A stretch of DNA of 64,000 nucleotides, from the NCBI GenBank assembly GCA_019240525.1, contig JAFAYE010000001.1:2081300-2145299 (forward strand). Direction: 5' to 3'. Under the pieces are notes generated by a model. It had not been told where the DNA came from. It saw only the letters and a program-made list of their open reading frames with translations, and searched no databases. The DNA comes from Candidatus Eremiobacterota bacterium (GTDB taxonomy: Bacteria; Vulcanimicrobiota; Vulcanimicrobiia; Vulcanimicrobiales; Vulcanimicrobiaceae). Positions 39,078 to 47,429 of the stretch are shown in pieces; position 1 is the stretch's first letter, and each line of letters begins with the position of its first letter. The translations under genes were made by a program, and so were the position numbers.

Positions 39078-40499
39078 TTACTCGTCGTCGACAGGTTGGT
39101 GCGAAGGAGGCTCTCGCAAGAAATGCTCGAGCGAATATTTTGCCGGTATCATCTGGAACGAACGGGGCTGTTGCGTGAAGTCGAAGGCGTCGTCGAGACT
39201 TGCCGCGCGGGAGTCCGTGTACCCCAGCGATGTCGGGCCGATGCTTCCCGCCGGTAATCCATTGACCTCTTCGATAAATCGCAGGATGCTGCCGAACTCG
39301 TACGGGACGTGTGAAACGTAGCCTTGCTTCGCATAGGGTGAAATGATCAAGCAGGGTATGCGCATCCCCAGCCCGCGATAATCGAGCTGCGGCGGCGGCG
39401 CGTTGTCGTAGAAACCGCCCCAATCGTCCCAGACGATAACGATCGCGCTGTTCGCCCAGTACGAGCTCTCGCCGATTGCATTGACGACCGATGCAACCCA
39501 GGACGGGCCCTGATCGCTCAACTGCGCCGGGTGATCGGAATCGGGCTTGCTGGGGGTTACCCAGCTCACCGTCGCGAGATTCCCGTATTGCGCGTCGTTG
39601 AGCACCTGCGTTTGCGGCGCAATGATCTTCGTGTTCCAGTCGCTGCCGTAGCGAACGTACTTGATCGCTTCGAACGGTTCCCAAAAACCGGCGTCGAGAA
39701 GCTTCGTCGCGTAATACTTCCATGAAATTCCGGCGCCGTCGAGCACTTCCGCCATGGTGTTGAACTGACTAAAGCAAGGGAAAGGGCCCTGAAACGTGTG
39801 GACCTTACGATAAGGCTTCTCCGCAACGTACGAACTCTTCGTTCCCGGAGGCGAGTCGCAGTCATCCGGAACGGCGCTGGGAAAGTTGACTTCGGCGTGA
39901 GCGGGAAGTTTGATATCGTCGGTACCAGCAACCAAGGTCAGATGTGCGGTGAAGCTGCCACCGAACTCCGTTGGAAACATCTCGTCGGCGAGAACGTACT
40001 GCTGCGCCATCGTCCAGTACGGCTCGATTTCAGCTTGGTCGACGTAGGCGTAGGGTTCGTCCGGGTCGCTCGGCGAGCCCTCATGGACGAATCCGTCCAT
40101 GTTGCCGTCGTTCCAATCAGTCATCGACGACTTCCAATCGTGTTGAAGGTCGGGATTGTTTTCGAAGGTTACTTGGTGAAGCGGCACGACAATGTCGCCG
40201 ACCGGACAACCTGAACCCGAACTGCGCCGGCGCATCGACGCGTGCGCGCGCATCCTTGCGCTGCCCGGCAGCCCGCAGCCCGAAGTTGGAGCATTTGCGC
40301 CGGGGTAGCCCGCGAAAAAGTTTTCGAAGCTGCGGTTCTCCTGAACGATGACGATCACGTTCTTGATGTACTGGCTGGCGGCGGTACGGGTGGATCGCAT
40401 CGCCGGCATCGAGTGGACCGGTGCCGAAGTCTCCGGCGAACACCCCGCGCAGAGCGCGAACCCAGTGAGCCCAACGGAGGTCCAGATCCGCGCGATCAC
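39078..40499 (-). CDS. Phosphoesterase-family lipoprotein, copy 2
   Basis: A 473-residue paralogue of the gene at 34373-35842. It has a lipobox (GFALCAGCSPE), NVIVIVQENRSFENFFAGYPG, FGGSFTAHLTLVAGTDD, AIVIVWDDWGGFYDN, and IPCLIISPYAKQGYV. The GTG start at 40499 overlaps the yceI stop (GTGA), which makes it the last gene of a sigma factor/anti-sigma/YceI operon. It is probably a surface-anchored phosphatase or phospholipase C; the substrate is not readable. Confidence 0.9.
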   Translation of the reverse strand: MIARIWTSVGLTGFALCAGCSPETSAPVHSMPAMRSTRTAASQYIKNVIVIVQENRSFENFFAGYPGANAPTSGCGLPGSARMRAHASMRRRSSGSGCPVGDIVVPLHQVTFENNPDLQHDWKSSMTDWNDGNMDGFVHEGSPSDPDEPYAYVDQAEIEPYWTMAQQYVLADEMFPTEFGGSFTAHLTLVAGTDDIKLPAHAEVNFPSAVPDDCDSPPGTKSSYVAEKPYRKVHTFQGPFPCFSQFNTMAEVLDGAGISWKYYATKLLDAGFWEPFEAIKYVRYGSDWNTKIIAPQTQVLNDAQYGNLATVSWVTPSKPDSDHPAQLSDQGPSWVASVVNAIGESSYWANSAIVIVWDDWGGFYDNAPPPQLDYRGLGMRIPCLIISPYAKQGYVSHVPYEFGSILRFIEEVNGLPAGSIGPTSLGYTDSRAASLDDAFDFTQQPRSFQMIPAKYSLEHFLREPPSHQPVDDE

Positions 40500-41074
40500 G
40501 GTTGCGGGCCGTCGGCCTCCACGTCGATCGACAGGTCGATATTGTTACTGACGACCACCGCTCCGTAGGTCATGCCCCACTGCGTTCGGTCGATCGTCCC
40601 CCTTGCCGCGTAGGCGATAATCGGGCGGCCGCGCGGCGACTTGCCGGAGGCCAGCACGCGCGCGTCGAGCGAGACGGGATGAGTCTGGCCGTGCATCGTC
40701 AGATTGCCGGCAATCGTGAAGTGGGCCGGATCGGTGCCGACGATCTTGGTGCTGACGAATTCAATGGTGGGTGTGGCCGAGGCGTTGAAAAAATGATCCG
40801 AACGAAGATCGCTATCGCGCATGTCGTTCCGGGTATCGAGCTTTGATGCGTCGAGGCTCGCCGATACCGTGACGGGGATCTGCGATCCGGAATTGAGTTG
40901 CACCGACGCTTTGACGATCGGAATGGTACCGATGACCGGAACGATGCCGAAGTGGCGCGCCGTGAACTGCGCGGTCGAGTGGACTGGATCCACCGTCCAG
41001 GTTTCGGCGGCCAAGGCCGACGCGGACGCGGCCCACGCGAGGGACCAAAGAGTAAATAAAGCTGCTTTTCTCAC
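40496..41074 (-). CDS. YceI-family lipocalin-like periplasmic protein
   Basis: A secreted YceI protein of 192 residues; members bind polyisoprenoids or amphiphiles. It has a signal peptide (AALFTLWSLAWAASASALA), then the YceI core: WTVDPVHSTAQFTARHFGIVPVIGTI, DLRSDHFFNASATPTIEFVSTKI, HGQTHPVSLDARV, and DRTQWGMTYG. GTG at 41074 is preceded by GAAGAGGC. Within the ECF-sigma operon it lies between the anti-sigma-like gene and the phosphoesterase. Confidence 0.92.
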   Translation of the reverse strand: MRKAALFTLWSLAWAASASALAAETWTVDPVHSTAQFTARHFGIVPVIGTIPIVKASVQLNSGSQIPVTVSASLDASKLDTRNDMRDSDLRSDHFFNASATPTIEFVSTKIVGTDPAHFTIAGNLTMHGQTHPVSLDARVLASGKSPRGRPIIAYAARGTIDRTQWGMTYGAVVVSNNIDLSIDVEADGPQP

Positions 41075-41088
41075 GCAGCGCCTCTTCG

Positions 41089-41841
41089 TTACGGGAGGCG
41101 ATACTGCTTCTCGATCGTCCCCGTTTGCGGCGGCCATACGCCCGGGAAGGGAACTCCGTGCATCGCGGCCCGAATCGCTCGGATCTCGGCGGCACTGAGC
41201 CCTTCGCCGGCAACGGCGTTCATGACCTGATCGCCGTTGCGCCAAGCGAAATTCTCGTGCCTTTCGAGGACTTCATGCCCGTTGCGCCTTCCTTGATCGA
41301 GAAAAACATACTTCGACGGAGGACCTTGGCGCGGATCTACCCGATCGGCCAGCAAGCTGAACGTGTCGCCTCTTGCGCGTCGGTAAACGAAATAAACAGC
41401 GGGATTGCCCACGCTCCATGAATGCGTAATCTTCGAGTAGACGGCCGTCGGGGTCGTAGCGATTTTTTCGCGGACGGCGCCGCTGGGCAAGCCGGCGGGC
41501 GGAACGATCGTGAAATCCACTCGACGCTGCGCGTCTGCCAGATCGCCCGTTGTCGCGCGTATCGCGGCTTCGACCGATTTCGGAGGCGGTGGTGGCGGCG
41601 TCCAACGTAAAATCGACTCGATTTCTGCCTCGATATTTTGCGTGAACCCTGGAGCGACCAAAGGCGCTATAACCACGAGGGCGGCGACGGCGGCGGCCGC
41701 CGGTAGAAAAAAGCGCCGGGTTCGTGCCGGCTGCGGCGCTTGCGACGCTCGCTCCCGAATTGCGTGAATCGGCGCGGGCGGCGCTTCGATGTTTTCGAGC
41801 ATGGCTTGAATCGCTCCGGCGATGCGCAGATTGCTAAACAT
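41089..41841 (-). CDS. Membrane-anchored anti-sigma-factor-like protein
   Basis: A 250-residue protein whose ATG (41841) overlaps the sigma factor stop, with GGAGG upstream. It has a short cytoplasmic N-terminus (residues 1-42), one TM (FFLPAAAAVAALVVIAPLVAPGF, about 43-65) and an extracytoplasmic domain (TTGDLADAQRRVDFTIVPPAGLP, then VYFVYRRARGDTFSLLADRV). The layout and overlap with the ECF gene suggest it is the cognate anti-sigma or a sensor. No ZAS zinc motif (HxxxCxxC) is visible, so assignment rests on context. Confidence 0.65.
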   Translation of the reverse strand: MFSNLRIAGAIQAMLENIEAPPAPIHAIRERASQAPQPARTRRFFLPAAAAVAALVVIAPLVAPGFTQNIEAEIESILRWTPPPPPPKSVEAAIRATTGDLADAQRRVDFTIVPPAGLPSGAVREKIATTPTAVYSKITHSWSVGNPAVYFVYRRARGDTFSLLADRVDPRQGPPSKYVFLDQGRRNGHEVLERHENFAWRNGDQVMNAVAGEGLSAAEIRAIRAAMHGVPFPGVWPPQTGTIEKQYRLP

Positions 41842-42373
41842 TGTCGCGTGCCTCCGCAAGGAGATCCGGCGCTCGCGTCGCCGAGAGTGCTTTTCGCAGC
41901 GCTCGCCGGGCGAGCATCAGATGAAAACGAACCGTGGAGGCGGGCAGTTGCGTGCTTTCGCCGATCTCCACACTGCTAAAACCCGCATAATAGTGGAGCA
42001 GCACGACCGCACGCGCGAGCGGTGTCAGCGATGCCATTGCCTCCTCAAGCGCGAGGAAATCGCTGGGGTCGTTGACGCATCGCCTTTGAAGTGCCTCAAG
42101 CGGCTCTGCCGGCCGCCGGCGGCGGCCTTCGGAAAGGGCGTGCCTGACGACGATCTTATAGAACCACGCCGGAAACGCGCCGGGATTTTTGAGGGCCGGA
42201 AGCGATCGCACGATCGCGGCGCAGGCGTCCTGCGCTACGTCTTCGGCGAGCCCGCGATCGCGGAGAATGCTCGCGGCCAAACGAAATGCCTGCGGCCACA
42301 TTGCGGCGACCAGCGCTTCGAGTGCTGCATCTTCGGATCGGGCCCGCTCGACGAGCCCGCGTTCCACGTTCAT
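41834..42373 (-). CDS. ECF-type RNA polymerase sigma factor
   Basis: A group 4 sigma-70 factor of 179 residues. Region 2 is WPQAFRLAASILRDRGLAEDVAQDACAAIVRSLPAL, and region 4 is LTPLARAVVLLHYYAGFSSVEIGESTQLPASTVRFHLMLARRALRKAL. Head of a four-gene minus-strand unit (ECF, anti-sigma-like, YceI, phosphoesterase). ECF factors usually autoregulate, so its promoter is expected in the 50 bp between it and the divergent sedolisin. Confidence 0.92.
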   Translation of the reverse strand: MNVERGLVERARSEDAALEALVAAMWPQAFRLAASILRDRGLAEDVAQDACAAIVRSLPALKNPGAFPAWFYKIVVRHALSEGRRRRPAEPLEALQRRCVNDPSDFLALEEAMASLTPLARAVVLLHYYAGFSSVEIGESTQLPASTVRFHLMLARRALRKALSATRAPDLLAEARDNV

Positions 42374-42422
42374 GCCTTAAGAGACGCGCGTAGCGGGCAA
42401 AGTGTTGGCGAAGGAGAGTCTC

Positions 42423-43931
42423 ATGGAAAATCGATGGACCGTTCCCGGAAGCGAGCGGGTTGCTCTGCCGTCGACCGAGGTGCTGGGGAACGCCGACTCG
42501 GCGCAGGAGGTGACCGTTACCGTCGTCGTTCGTTCCCGACGCTCGGGGATGGCGCCGACCGGCACGATGTCGCGCCAAGCCTTCGCCGACGAGTATGGCG
42601 CCGACGCGGCCGATTTGGAGCAGGTCGTGCTCTTCGGCCAGCGCGCGGGCCTGAGCGTGGTCGAGCGCAGTTCTGCGCGGCGCAGCGTCGTTCTTCGCGG
42701 TAGCGTGGCGCAGATGAACATCGCGTTCGGCGTCAGCCTTCAGCGTTGTCTCTGCGCGGGTGTCGAGTACCGCGGCCGCGCCGGGACGCTCAGCGTGCCG
42801 AGCGATCTTGCCGGCGTCGTCGAGGCCGTGTTGGGGCTCGACAATCGGCCGCAGGCATTCCCGCGCGTGCGCATTGCCGCAGAGCCGTCCGCGTCATTCA
42901 CGCCGCTGCAGATCGCGCAGCTCTACGATTTTCCCACCGGGGTCGACGGGAGCGGTCAGTGCATCGGCATCATCGAGCTCGGCGGCGGTTTCAGTCAAAC
43001 GGACTTTGCCGCCTACCTTTCGCCGCTCGGCGTTAGCGCGCAGACCGTCACGGTCGTTTCGGTCGACGGAGCGAAAGGCGTCCCCGGACAAGATTCCAAC
43101 GCCGACGTCGAGGTAATGCTCGACGCGGAGATCGCCGGCGCGATCGCTCCCGGTGCGAACATCGTGATGTACTTCGCGCCAAATACGGATCAAGGATTCG
43201 TCGACGCCGTGACGACTGCGGTGCACGATCAGACTCACCAACCGTCGGTCGTCTCGATAAGTTGGGGCGCGCCGGAATCGAGCTGGACGCAACAGGCGCT
43301 CAACGCATTGAATCAAGCGATCGCGGCGGCGTCGGCAATCGGGGTTACCGTCTGCGTTGCCTCGGGTGACGGCGGCTCGAGTGACGGCGTCACCGACGGC
43401 GCGGCACATGTTGACTTTCCGGCATCGAGTCCGAACGCGCTTGGCTGCGGGGGCACCACCTTGCGCGCCGCGGGCCAAACGATCGCGTCAGAGAGTGCGT
43501 GGAGCGATTCGGGCGGCGGTGTGAGCAGCGTCTTTGCTCTTCCGACGTGGCAAGCGACGGCAAACGTTCCGCCGCCTCCGACGACGGGCGGCGGACGCGG
43601 CGTTCCCGACGTTTCCGCCGACGCCGATCCGGATACCGGTTATCAGATTCGCGTCGACGGAGCGAGTATGGTCGCGGGCGGGACGAGCGCGGCTGCGCCC
43701 TTGTGGGCGGCGCTCATCGCCCTAACCAATCAGCGGCTTGGGCGTCACGTCGGCTTTCTCAATACGAACCTCTACGCGGTGGCCGCCAAGGGCGGCACTC
43801 CCGGACCGCTGCACGATGTCACGACGGGGAGTAACGGCGCTTACGCAGCTGGGCCGGGCTGGGATCCCTGTACCGGTCTTGGAACACCCGACGGCACACG
43901 TTTGGCCGAAGCGCTTTTACCGGGTGGATAA
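42423..43931 (+). CDS. S53-family serine-carboxyl peptidase (sedolisin)
   Basis: An acid-acting endopeptidase of the sedolisin/kumamolisin type, 502 residues. Residues 1-150 are the propeptide (DLEQVVLFGQRAGLSVVE). The catalytic Glu and Asp sit in DVEVMLDAEIAGAIAPGAN (E230, D234), the oxyanion Asp in VASGDGG (D315) and the nucleophile in GGTSAAAPLWAAL (S422). The C-terminal DVTTGSNGAYAAGPGWDPCTGLG is the calcium site. No signal peptide is seen, as in some kumamolisins. The start at ATG 42423 follows GGAGAG. It is divergent from the ECF sigma gene. Confidence 0.93.
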   Translation: MENRWTVPGSERVALPSTEVLGNADSAQEVTVTVVVRSRRSGMAPTGTMSRQAFADEYGADAADLEQVVLFGQRAGLSVVERSSARRSVVLRGSVAQMNIAFGVSLQRCLCAGVEYRGRAGTLSVPSDLAGVVEAVLGLDNRPQAFPRVRIAAEPSASFTPLQIAQLYDFPTGVDGSGQCIGIIELGGGFSQTDFAAYLSPLGVSAQTVTVVSVDGAKGVPGQDSNADVEVMLDAEIAGAIAPGANIVMYFAPNTDQGFVDAVTTAVHDQTHQPSVVSISWGAPESSWTQQALNALNQAIAAASAIGVTVCVASGDGGSSDGVTDGAAHVDFPASSPNALGCGGTTLRAAGQTIASESAWSDSGGGVSSVFALPTWQATANVPPPPTTGGGRGVPDVSADADPDTGYQIRVDGASMVAGGTSAAAPLWAALIALTNQRLGRHVGFLNTNLYAVAAKGGTPGPLHDVTTGSNGAYAAGPGWDPCTGLGTPDGTRLAEALLPGG

Positions 43932-43997
43932 AGGCGCGTCGTCGAGCTCGTGCAACGGCTGCGATAATACGCTGGCCGCAACCGAGGAGAACGAGCG

Positions 43998-45449
43998 ATG
44001 AATTCGACGGATATCCCGACCGGTGCCGAGTTGCGCGATTTTCTCGCGCTCTCCTATTCCGAACTCGAGGACCTGAATCTGCGCGCGAAGGCGCAGCGTC
44101 AAGAACGAGTTCCGATGCGCGCGCTGCAAGAAGAGCGATTACGTTATCTTGCCGAGGAGCCGCGCATCAAAGCCCTGACCGTGCTCTTCAGCGATCTCGA
44201 GGGCAGGCTCCACATGCTCGACTACGACAAAAAGTTCTTGTTGCGCTCGCACGACAATCTGACATTCGACGGGTCGTCGATCCGCGGCTTCACTCCGCAG
44301 CGTGAGAGCGACTTGCGCTTGTCACTCGACTGGAGCGCGTTTTACTGGGGACCCGCCGATATTTTCGGCCCTGGCAAAGTTCTCGTCTTTGGCGATGTCT
44401 TCGATCGCGACGGAAAGCCCTTTGCCGGCGATATCCGCGGGTCGCTCAAGAAGCTTGCGAACGAGTGTTACACCAAAGAAGGCTACGCGCTCAACGCCGC
44501 CAACGAAATCGAAGGCTTTCTCTTCAAGGGTCTCGATGCCGAACGGCGCTACCACGAGACGGGCAAGTTCGAGTACGTCAACACCGGCGGTTATTACCAC
44601 TCGCTCCCCGGCGATCCGCTGCGAACCTTCATCGATACGGTCGCCGAGGTTCAGCGCGCGATGGGTTTCCAGAACGAAAAGGACCATCCTGAGGTCGCGC
44701 CCTCGCAGTTTGAGATTAACTACGGCTACGGGGAAGTTGTTGCCGCCGCCGATCAGATCCAGTTGTACAAGCTCATCTGCCGCCAGGTTGCCACCAAGCT
44801 CGGCATGACCTCCAGCTTTCTGCCCAAGCCAGTGGTCGGCGTCAATGGCAGCGGTATGCATACCAACGTTTCCGTGAGCAAGAACGGAAAGAATCTCTTC
44901 TGGGATCCCAAAGGACAGGAACAGCTCAGCGCGTTCGGGTGGAAATTCGTCGACCGCATTCTGACGCACGGGAAAGATATTTGCTTGATGCTCAATTCGA
45001 GCGTCAACTCATATCGCCGTCTCGACCCGCACTTCGAAGCGCCGAATCAGCTCAAAGCTTCGGCGATCGATCGCGGTTCGATGGTTCGTATTCCGATCGG
45101 AAACGAGCGCAGCATGCGCACGGAAGTGCGCTCGGTGGCGCCCGACGCCAATCCCTATATGGTGATGCTCGCCGTCTTTAGGACGGGACTCGACGGCAGC
45201 ACCAGCAGCATAAAAAACCTACGTCAGGCCGATCGCTACTTGCCCGACAACATCTACGACGCGCTTGAATCGTTCCGCGCTTCGGAATGGACGACGAAAC
45301 TACTGGGCGAGGAGGTAAAATCGCGCTACGCCGACCTCAAGCAAGCCAGTGCCGATCGCTGTCCGCGACTGCTCGGTACGTCCGTCAAAGCACAAGAAGT
45401 GATCTATCACCACGAGGTCTACAATCAATATCTCTGGGGTTTGTTCTAA
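43998..45449 (+). CDS. glnA: Glutamine synthetase, type I
   Basis: Glutamate + NH3 + ATP to glutamine. The 483 residues include FSDLEGRLHMLDYDKKFLL, NLTFDGSSIRGF (Ser/Gly substrate loop), EVAPSQFEINYGYGEVVAAADQIQLYK, SSFLPKPVVGVNGSGMHTNVSVSKNGKNLF, and SYRRLDPHFEAPNQLKAS. The N-terminus is somewhat extended, and the usual NLYDL adenylylation Tyr is replaced around YLPDNIYDALESF, so regulation by adenylylation is uncertain. ATG at 43998 follows GAGGAGAACGAGC. Confidence 0.95.
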   Translation: MNSTDIPTGAELRDFLALSYSELEDLNLRAKAQRQERVPMRALQEERLRYLAEEPRIKALTVLFSDLEGRLHMLDYDKKFLLRSHDNLTFDGSSIRGFTPQRESDLRLSLDWSAFYWGPADIFGPGKVLVFGDVFDRDGKPFAGDIRGSLKKLANECYTKEGYALNAANEIEGFLFKGLDAERRYHETGKFEYVNTGGYYHSLPGDPLRTFIDTVAEVQRAMGFQNEKDHPEVAPSQFEINYGYGEVVAAADQIQLYKLICRQVATKLGMTSSFLPKPVVGVNGSGMHTNVSVSKNGKNLFWDPKGQEQLSAFGWKFVDRILTHGKDICLMLNSSVNSYRRLDPHFEAPNQLKASAIDRGSMVRIPIGNERSMRTEVRSVAPDANPYMVMLAVFRTGLDGSTSSIKNLRQADRYLPDNIYDALESFRASEWTTKLLGEEVKSRYADLKQASADRCPRLLGTSVKAQEVIYHHEVYNQYLWGLF

Positions 45450-45470
45450 ACCGACGCGTTAGCGGCCGCT

Positions 45471-47429
45471 TTACCGAAAATGCTGGGCGATGTAATCGAT
45501 CCAGTACGTGTAGATGTCGACGATGCGAACGGGATCGTCGGGAAAGTGGCCGCTAACGGGCCAAACTCGCAGGGTGGCGTCTTTATGATTGTCGCGCAGA
45601 GCGCGCCAGTACATTGAGGAGGTCGCGAAGGGATCGCGGTTGTCGCCGACGTCGGAGAGAATCAATACCGGCGTGGTAACGTCGGCGGCGTAAGAAATCG
45701 CCGACACACTGCGCCATTGCGCCGCATTGTCACCGACGAAAGGCGAACCCCGCAGCATATCGACGTCGGCGAGGCTGTCGTCGGCGGTGCCGTAATCGAC
45801 GATCCAGTCGTTGACCGAGGCGCCCGAGACGGCGGCTTTCCAAATGTGGTACTTCGAGATCAACCACGCGGTCATGATGCCGCCGTACGACCACCCGCAG
45901 ACCGCAACCCGCGAGTCGTCAACGAAACCGCGCGCCCGCACGGCATTTACCGCCGACACGATGTCTTTTCCCGGTCCTTCCTCGGGATCGTTGAGGATTG
46001 CGTGCTGGTAACGCAGACCGAGGTTTGGGCTGCCGCGATAGTTCGGACGCAACACGAGCCAGCCGCGCGCCGCCATGACCTGCGCCCAAAAATCGAACTC
46101 GAGCATCGAAGGGTCGCCCGGTCCGCCATGGATGAAAACGACGAGCGGGTACTTTCGCGCGGGGGAAAAGCCGGGCGGATAATAGAGCGCACCGTCGGCC
46201 GTGACGCCCGTGGTTGTCGGAAACACGATAGGTTGGGCCGTCGCCCAATCGTACTGGCGCATCGCCGCGTTGAAGGTGGTTACTTGCTGCACCGTTCCGG
46301 AGCGAGGCGAATATTGGAAAAGCTCGAGCGGCTGTGCCGTCGAGCTCGCGAGAAAGAGCAGCGTACCGTCGGCCGCGAGCGCATTGCTCAACGACGGAAC
46401 GCTGGCTCCGCCGGTCGTGTTCAGCGGGGTGCCGGGAACGATGTTGCCGACATCAAGGCGCTGCACGTCGCCGCGCAGCGTCAACCGATAGAGCCCATTG
46501 GTCGTGCGATCCGGTGCGGTGACGATCAGGCTGTTCGAATCGTGCGACCAGACGAAATCGCCGACCGGCCGGTCGATCGCCGCCGAGATTAGCGCCCCCG
46601 GGCCGCCCTGCGGCGTGGTCAGGTAGAGTTGCGTGAGCTGTATTTGCGGATCACCGTTGGAGTACGTATAGGCGATGTGGGTTCCGTCGGGTGAGAAGAG
46701 CGGATCGCTTTCCCACATCGTCCGTCCCGTAAGCACGCGAACGCGTTTTGTTGCCACGTCCACCACCGCGGCTTGGGAATAGCTCGCGTCATTGGTGATC
46801 GCATTCGGGCAGAGCGTAAAAGCGATGGCCCTCCCGTCGGGTGACCATGAAATCGTCGAGCCGCCGACGCTCTGCGGTCCGCGAGTGAGTTGCGCGACCG
46901 AACCATCGTCCATGTCGATGCTGAAGAGATGGTCGGGTTCAGGGAAGCTGCGCGACGTAATCGGCTCCGTCGTGAAAACAAAGCTGTCGCGGAAACGATC
47001 GGCGCCGGTTCGCGGCATCTGCGGGTCGGCAGCCGCGTACGCGAGGGCACGGCCGTCGGGACGCCAGGCAAACTCGTCCACGTCACTTTCAGCGCGCGTT
47101 ACCGGGCGCGCTTCTCCGCCACCGGCCGGCATGACGAAAATTTGCGTGTGAGTGGCGTCGTTCGTTCTTTGGTCGGCGAGAAAGGCGAGCTGCGTTCCGT
47201 CGGGCGAGAAGGCGGGATCCGCGAGCCCACCACGCCCGGCGAGTACCGTCGTGGTCGTTGCGGTCCGCAGGTCGACAAGAACGAGATCGCTGCGCCGCCG
47301 GTCATCGTCCCAGAGCGTACGCGAAACCACGAGCGCAGCACGTTCTCCGTCGGGCGCGATTGCCGGAGAATGCAACGCGACGATTCGCTGAAAATCCAAG
47401 GCCGAAACGACGGCCAATGCGGCGATCAT
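45471..47429 (-). CDS. S9-family prolyl-oligopeptidase-like serine peptidase, copy b
   Basis: A 652-residue peptidase with an N-terminal TolB/WD-like propeller (LADPAFSPDGTQLAFLAD, VDEFAWRPDGRALAYAAAD repeats) and a C-terminal alpha/beta hydrolase. The catalytic Ser is in CGWSYGGIMTAW (about S514), Asp in DVGDNRDPF (about D599) and His in PVSGHFP (about H628). It is the tandem paralogue of the next gene, overlapping it by 4 bp. Its N-terminus is short for a signal peptide. It is the last gene of the minus-strand run that includes pqq. Confidence 0.92.
   Translation of the reverse strand: MIAALAVVSALDFQRIVALHSPAIAPDGERAALVVSRTLWDDDRRRSDLVLVDLRTATTTTVLAGRGGLADPAFSPDGTQLAFLADQRTNDATHTQIFVMPAGGGEARPVTRAESDVDEFAWRPDGRALAYAAADPQMPRTGADRFRDSFVFTTEPITSRSFPEPDHLFSIDMDDGSVAQLTRGPQSVGGSTISWSPDGRAIAFTLCPNAITNDASYSQAAVVDVATKRVRVLTGRTMWESDPLFSPDGTHIAYTYSNGDPQIQLTQLYLTTPQGGPGALISAAIDRPVGDFVWSHDSNSLIVTAPDRTTNGLYRLTLRGDVQRLDVGNIVPGTPLNTTGGASVPSLSNALAADGTLLFLASSTAQPLELFQYSPRSGTVQQVTTFNAAMRQYDWATAQPIVFPTTTGVTADGALYYPPGFSPARKYPLVVFIHGGPGDPSMLEFDFWAQVMAARGWLVLRPNYRGSPNLGLRYQHAILNDPEEGPGKDIVSAVNAVRARGFVDDSRVAVCGWSYGGIMTAWLISKYHIWKAAVSGASVNDWIVDYGTADDSLADVDMLRGSPFVGDNAAQWRSVSAISYAADVTTPVLILSDVGDNRDPFATSSMYWRALRDNHKDATLRVWPVSGHFPDDPVRIVDIYTYWIDYIAQHFR

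Noticed and set aside
41089-41841. Classic zinc-binding anti-sigma factor (ZAS)
   Set aside because: No HxxxCxxC motif in the N-terminal cytoplasmic part; it is kept only as an anti-sigma-like candidate by context.
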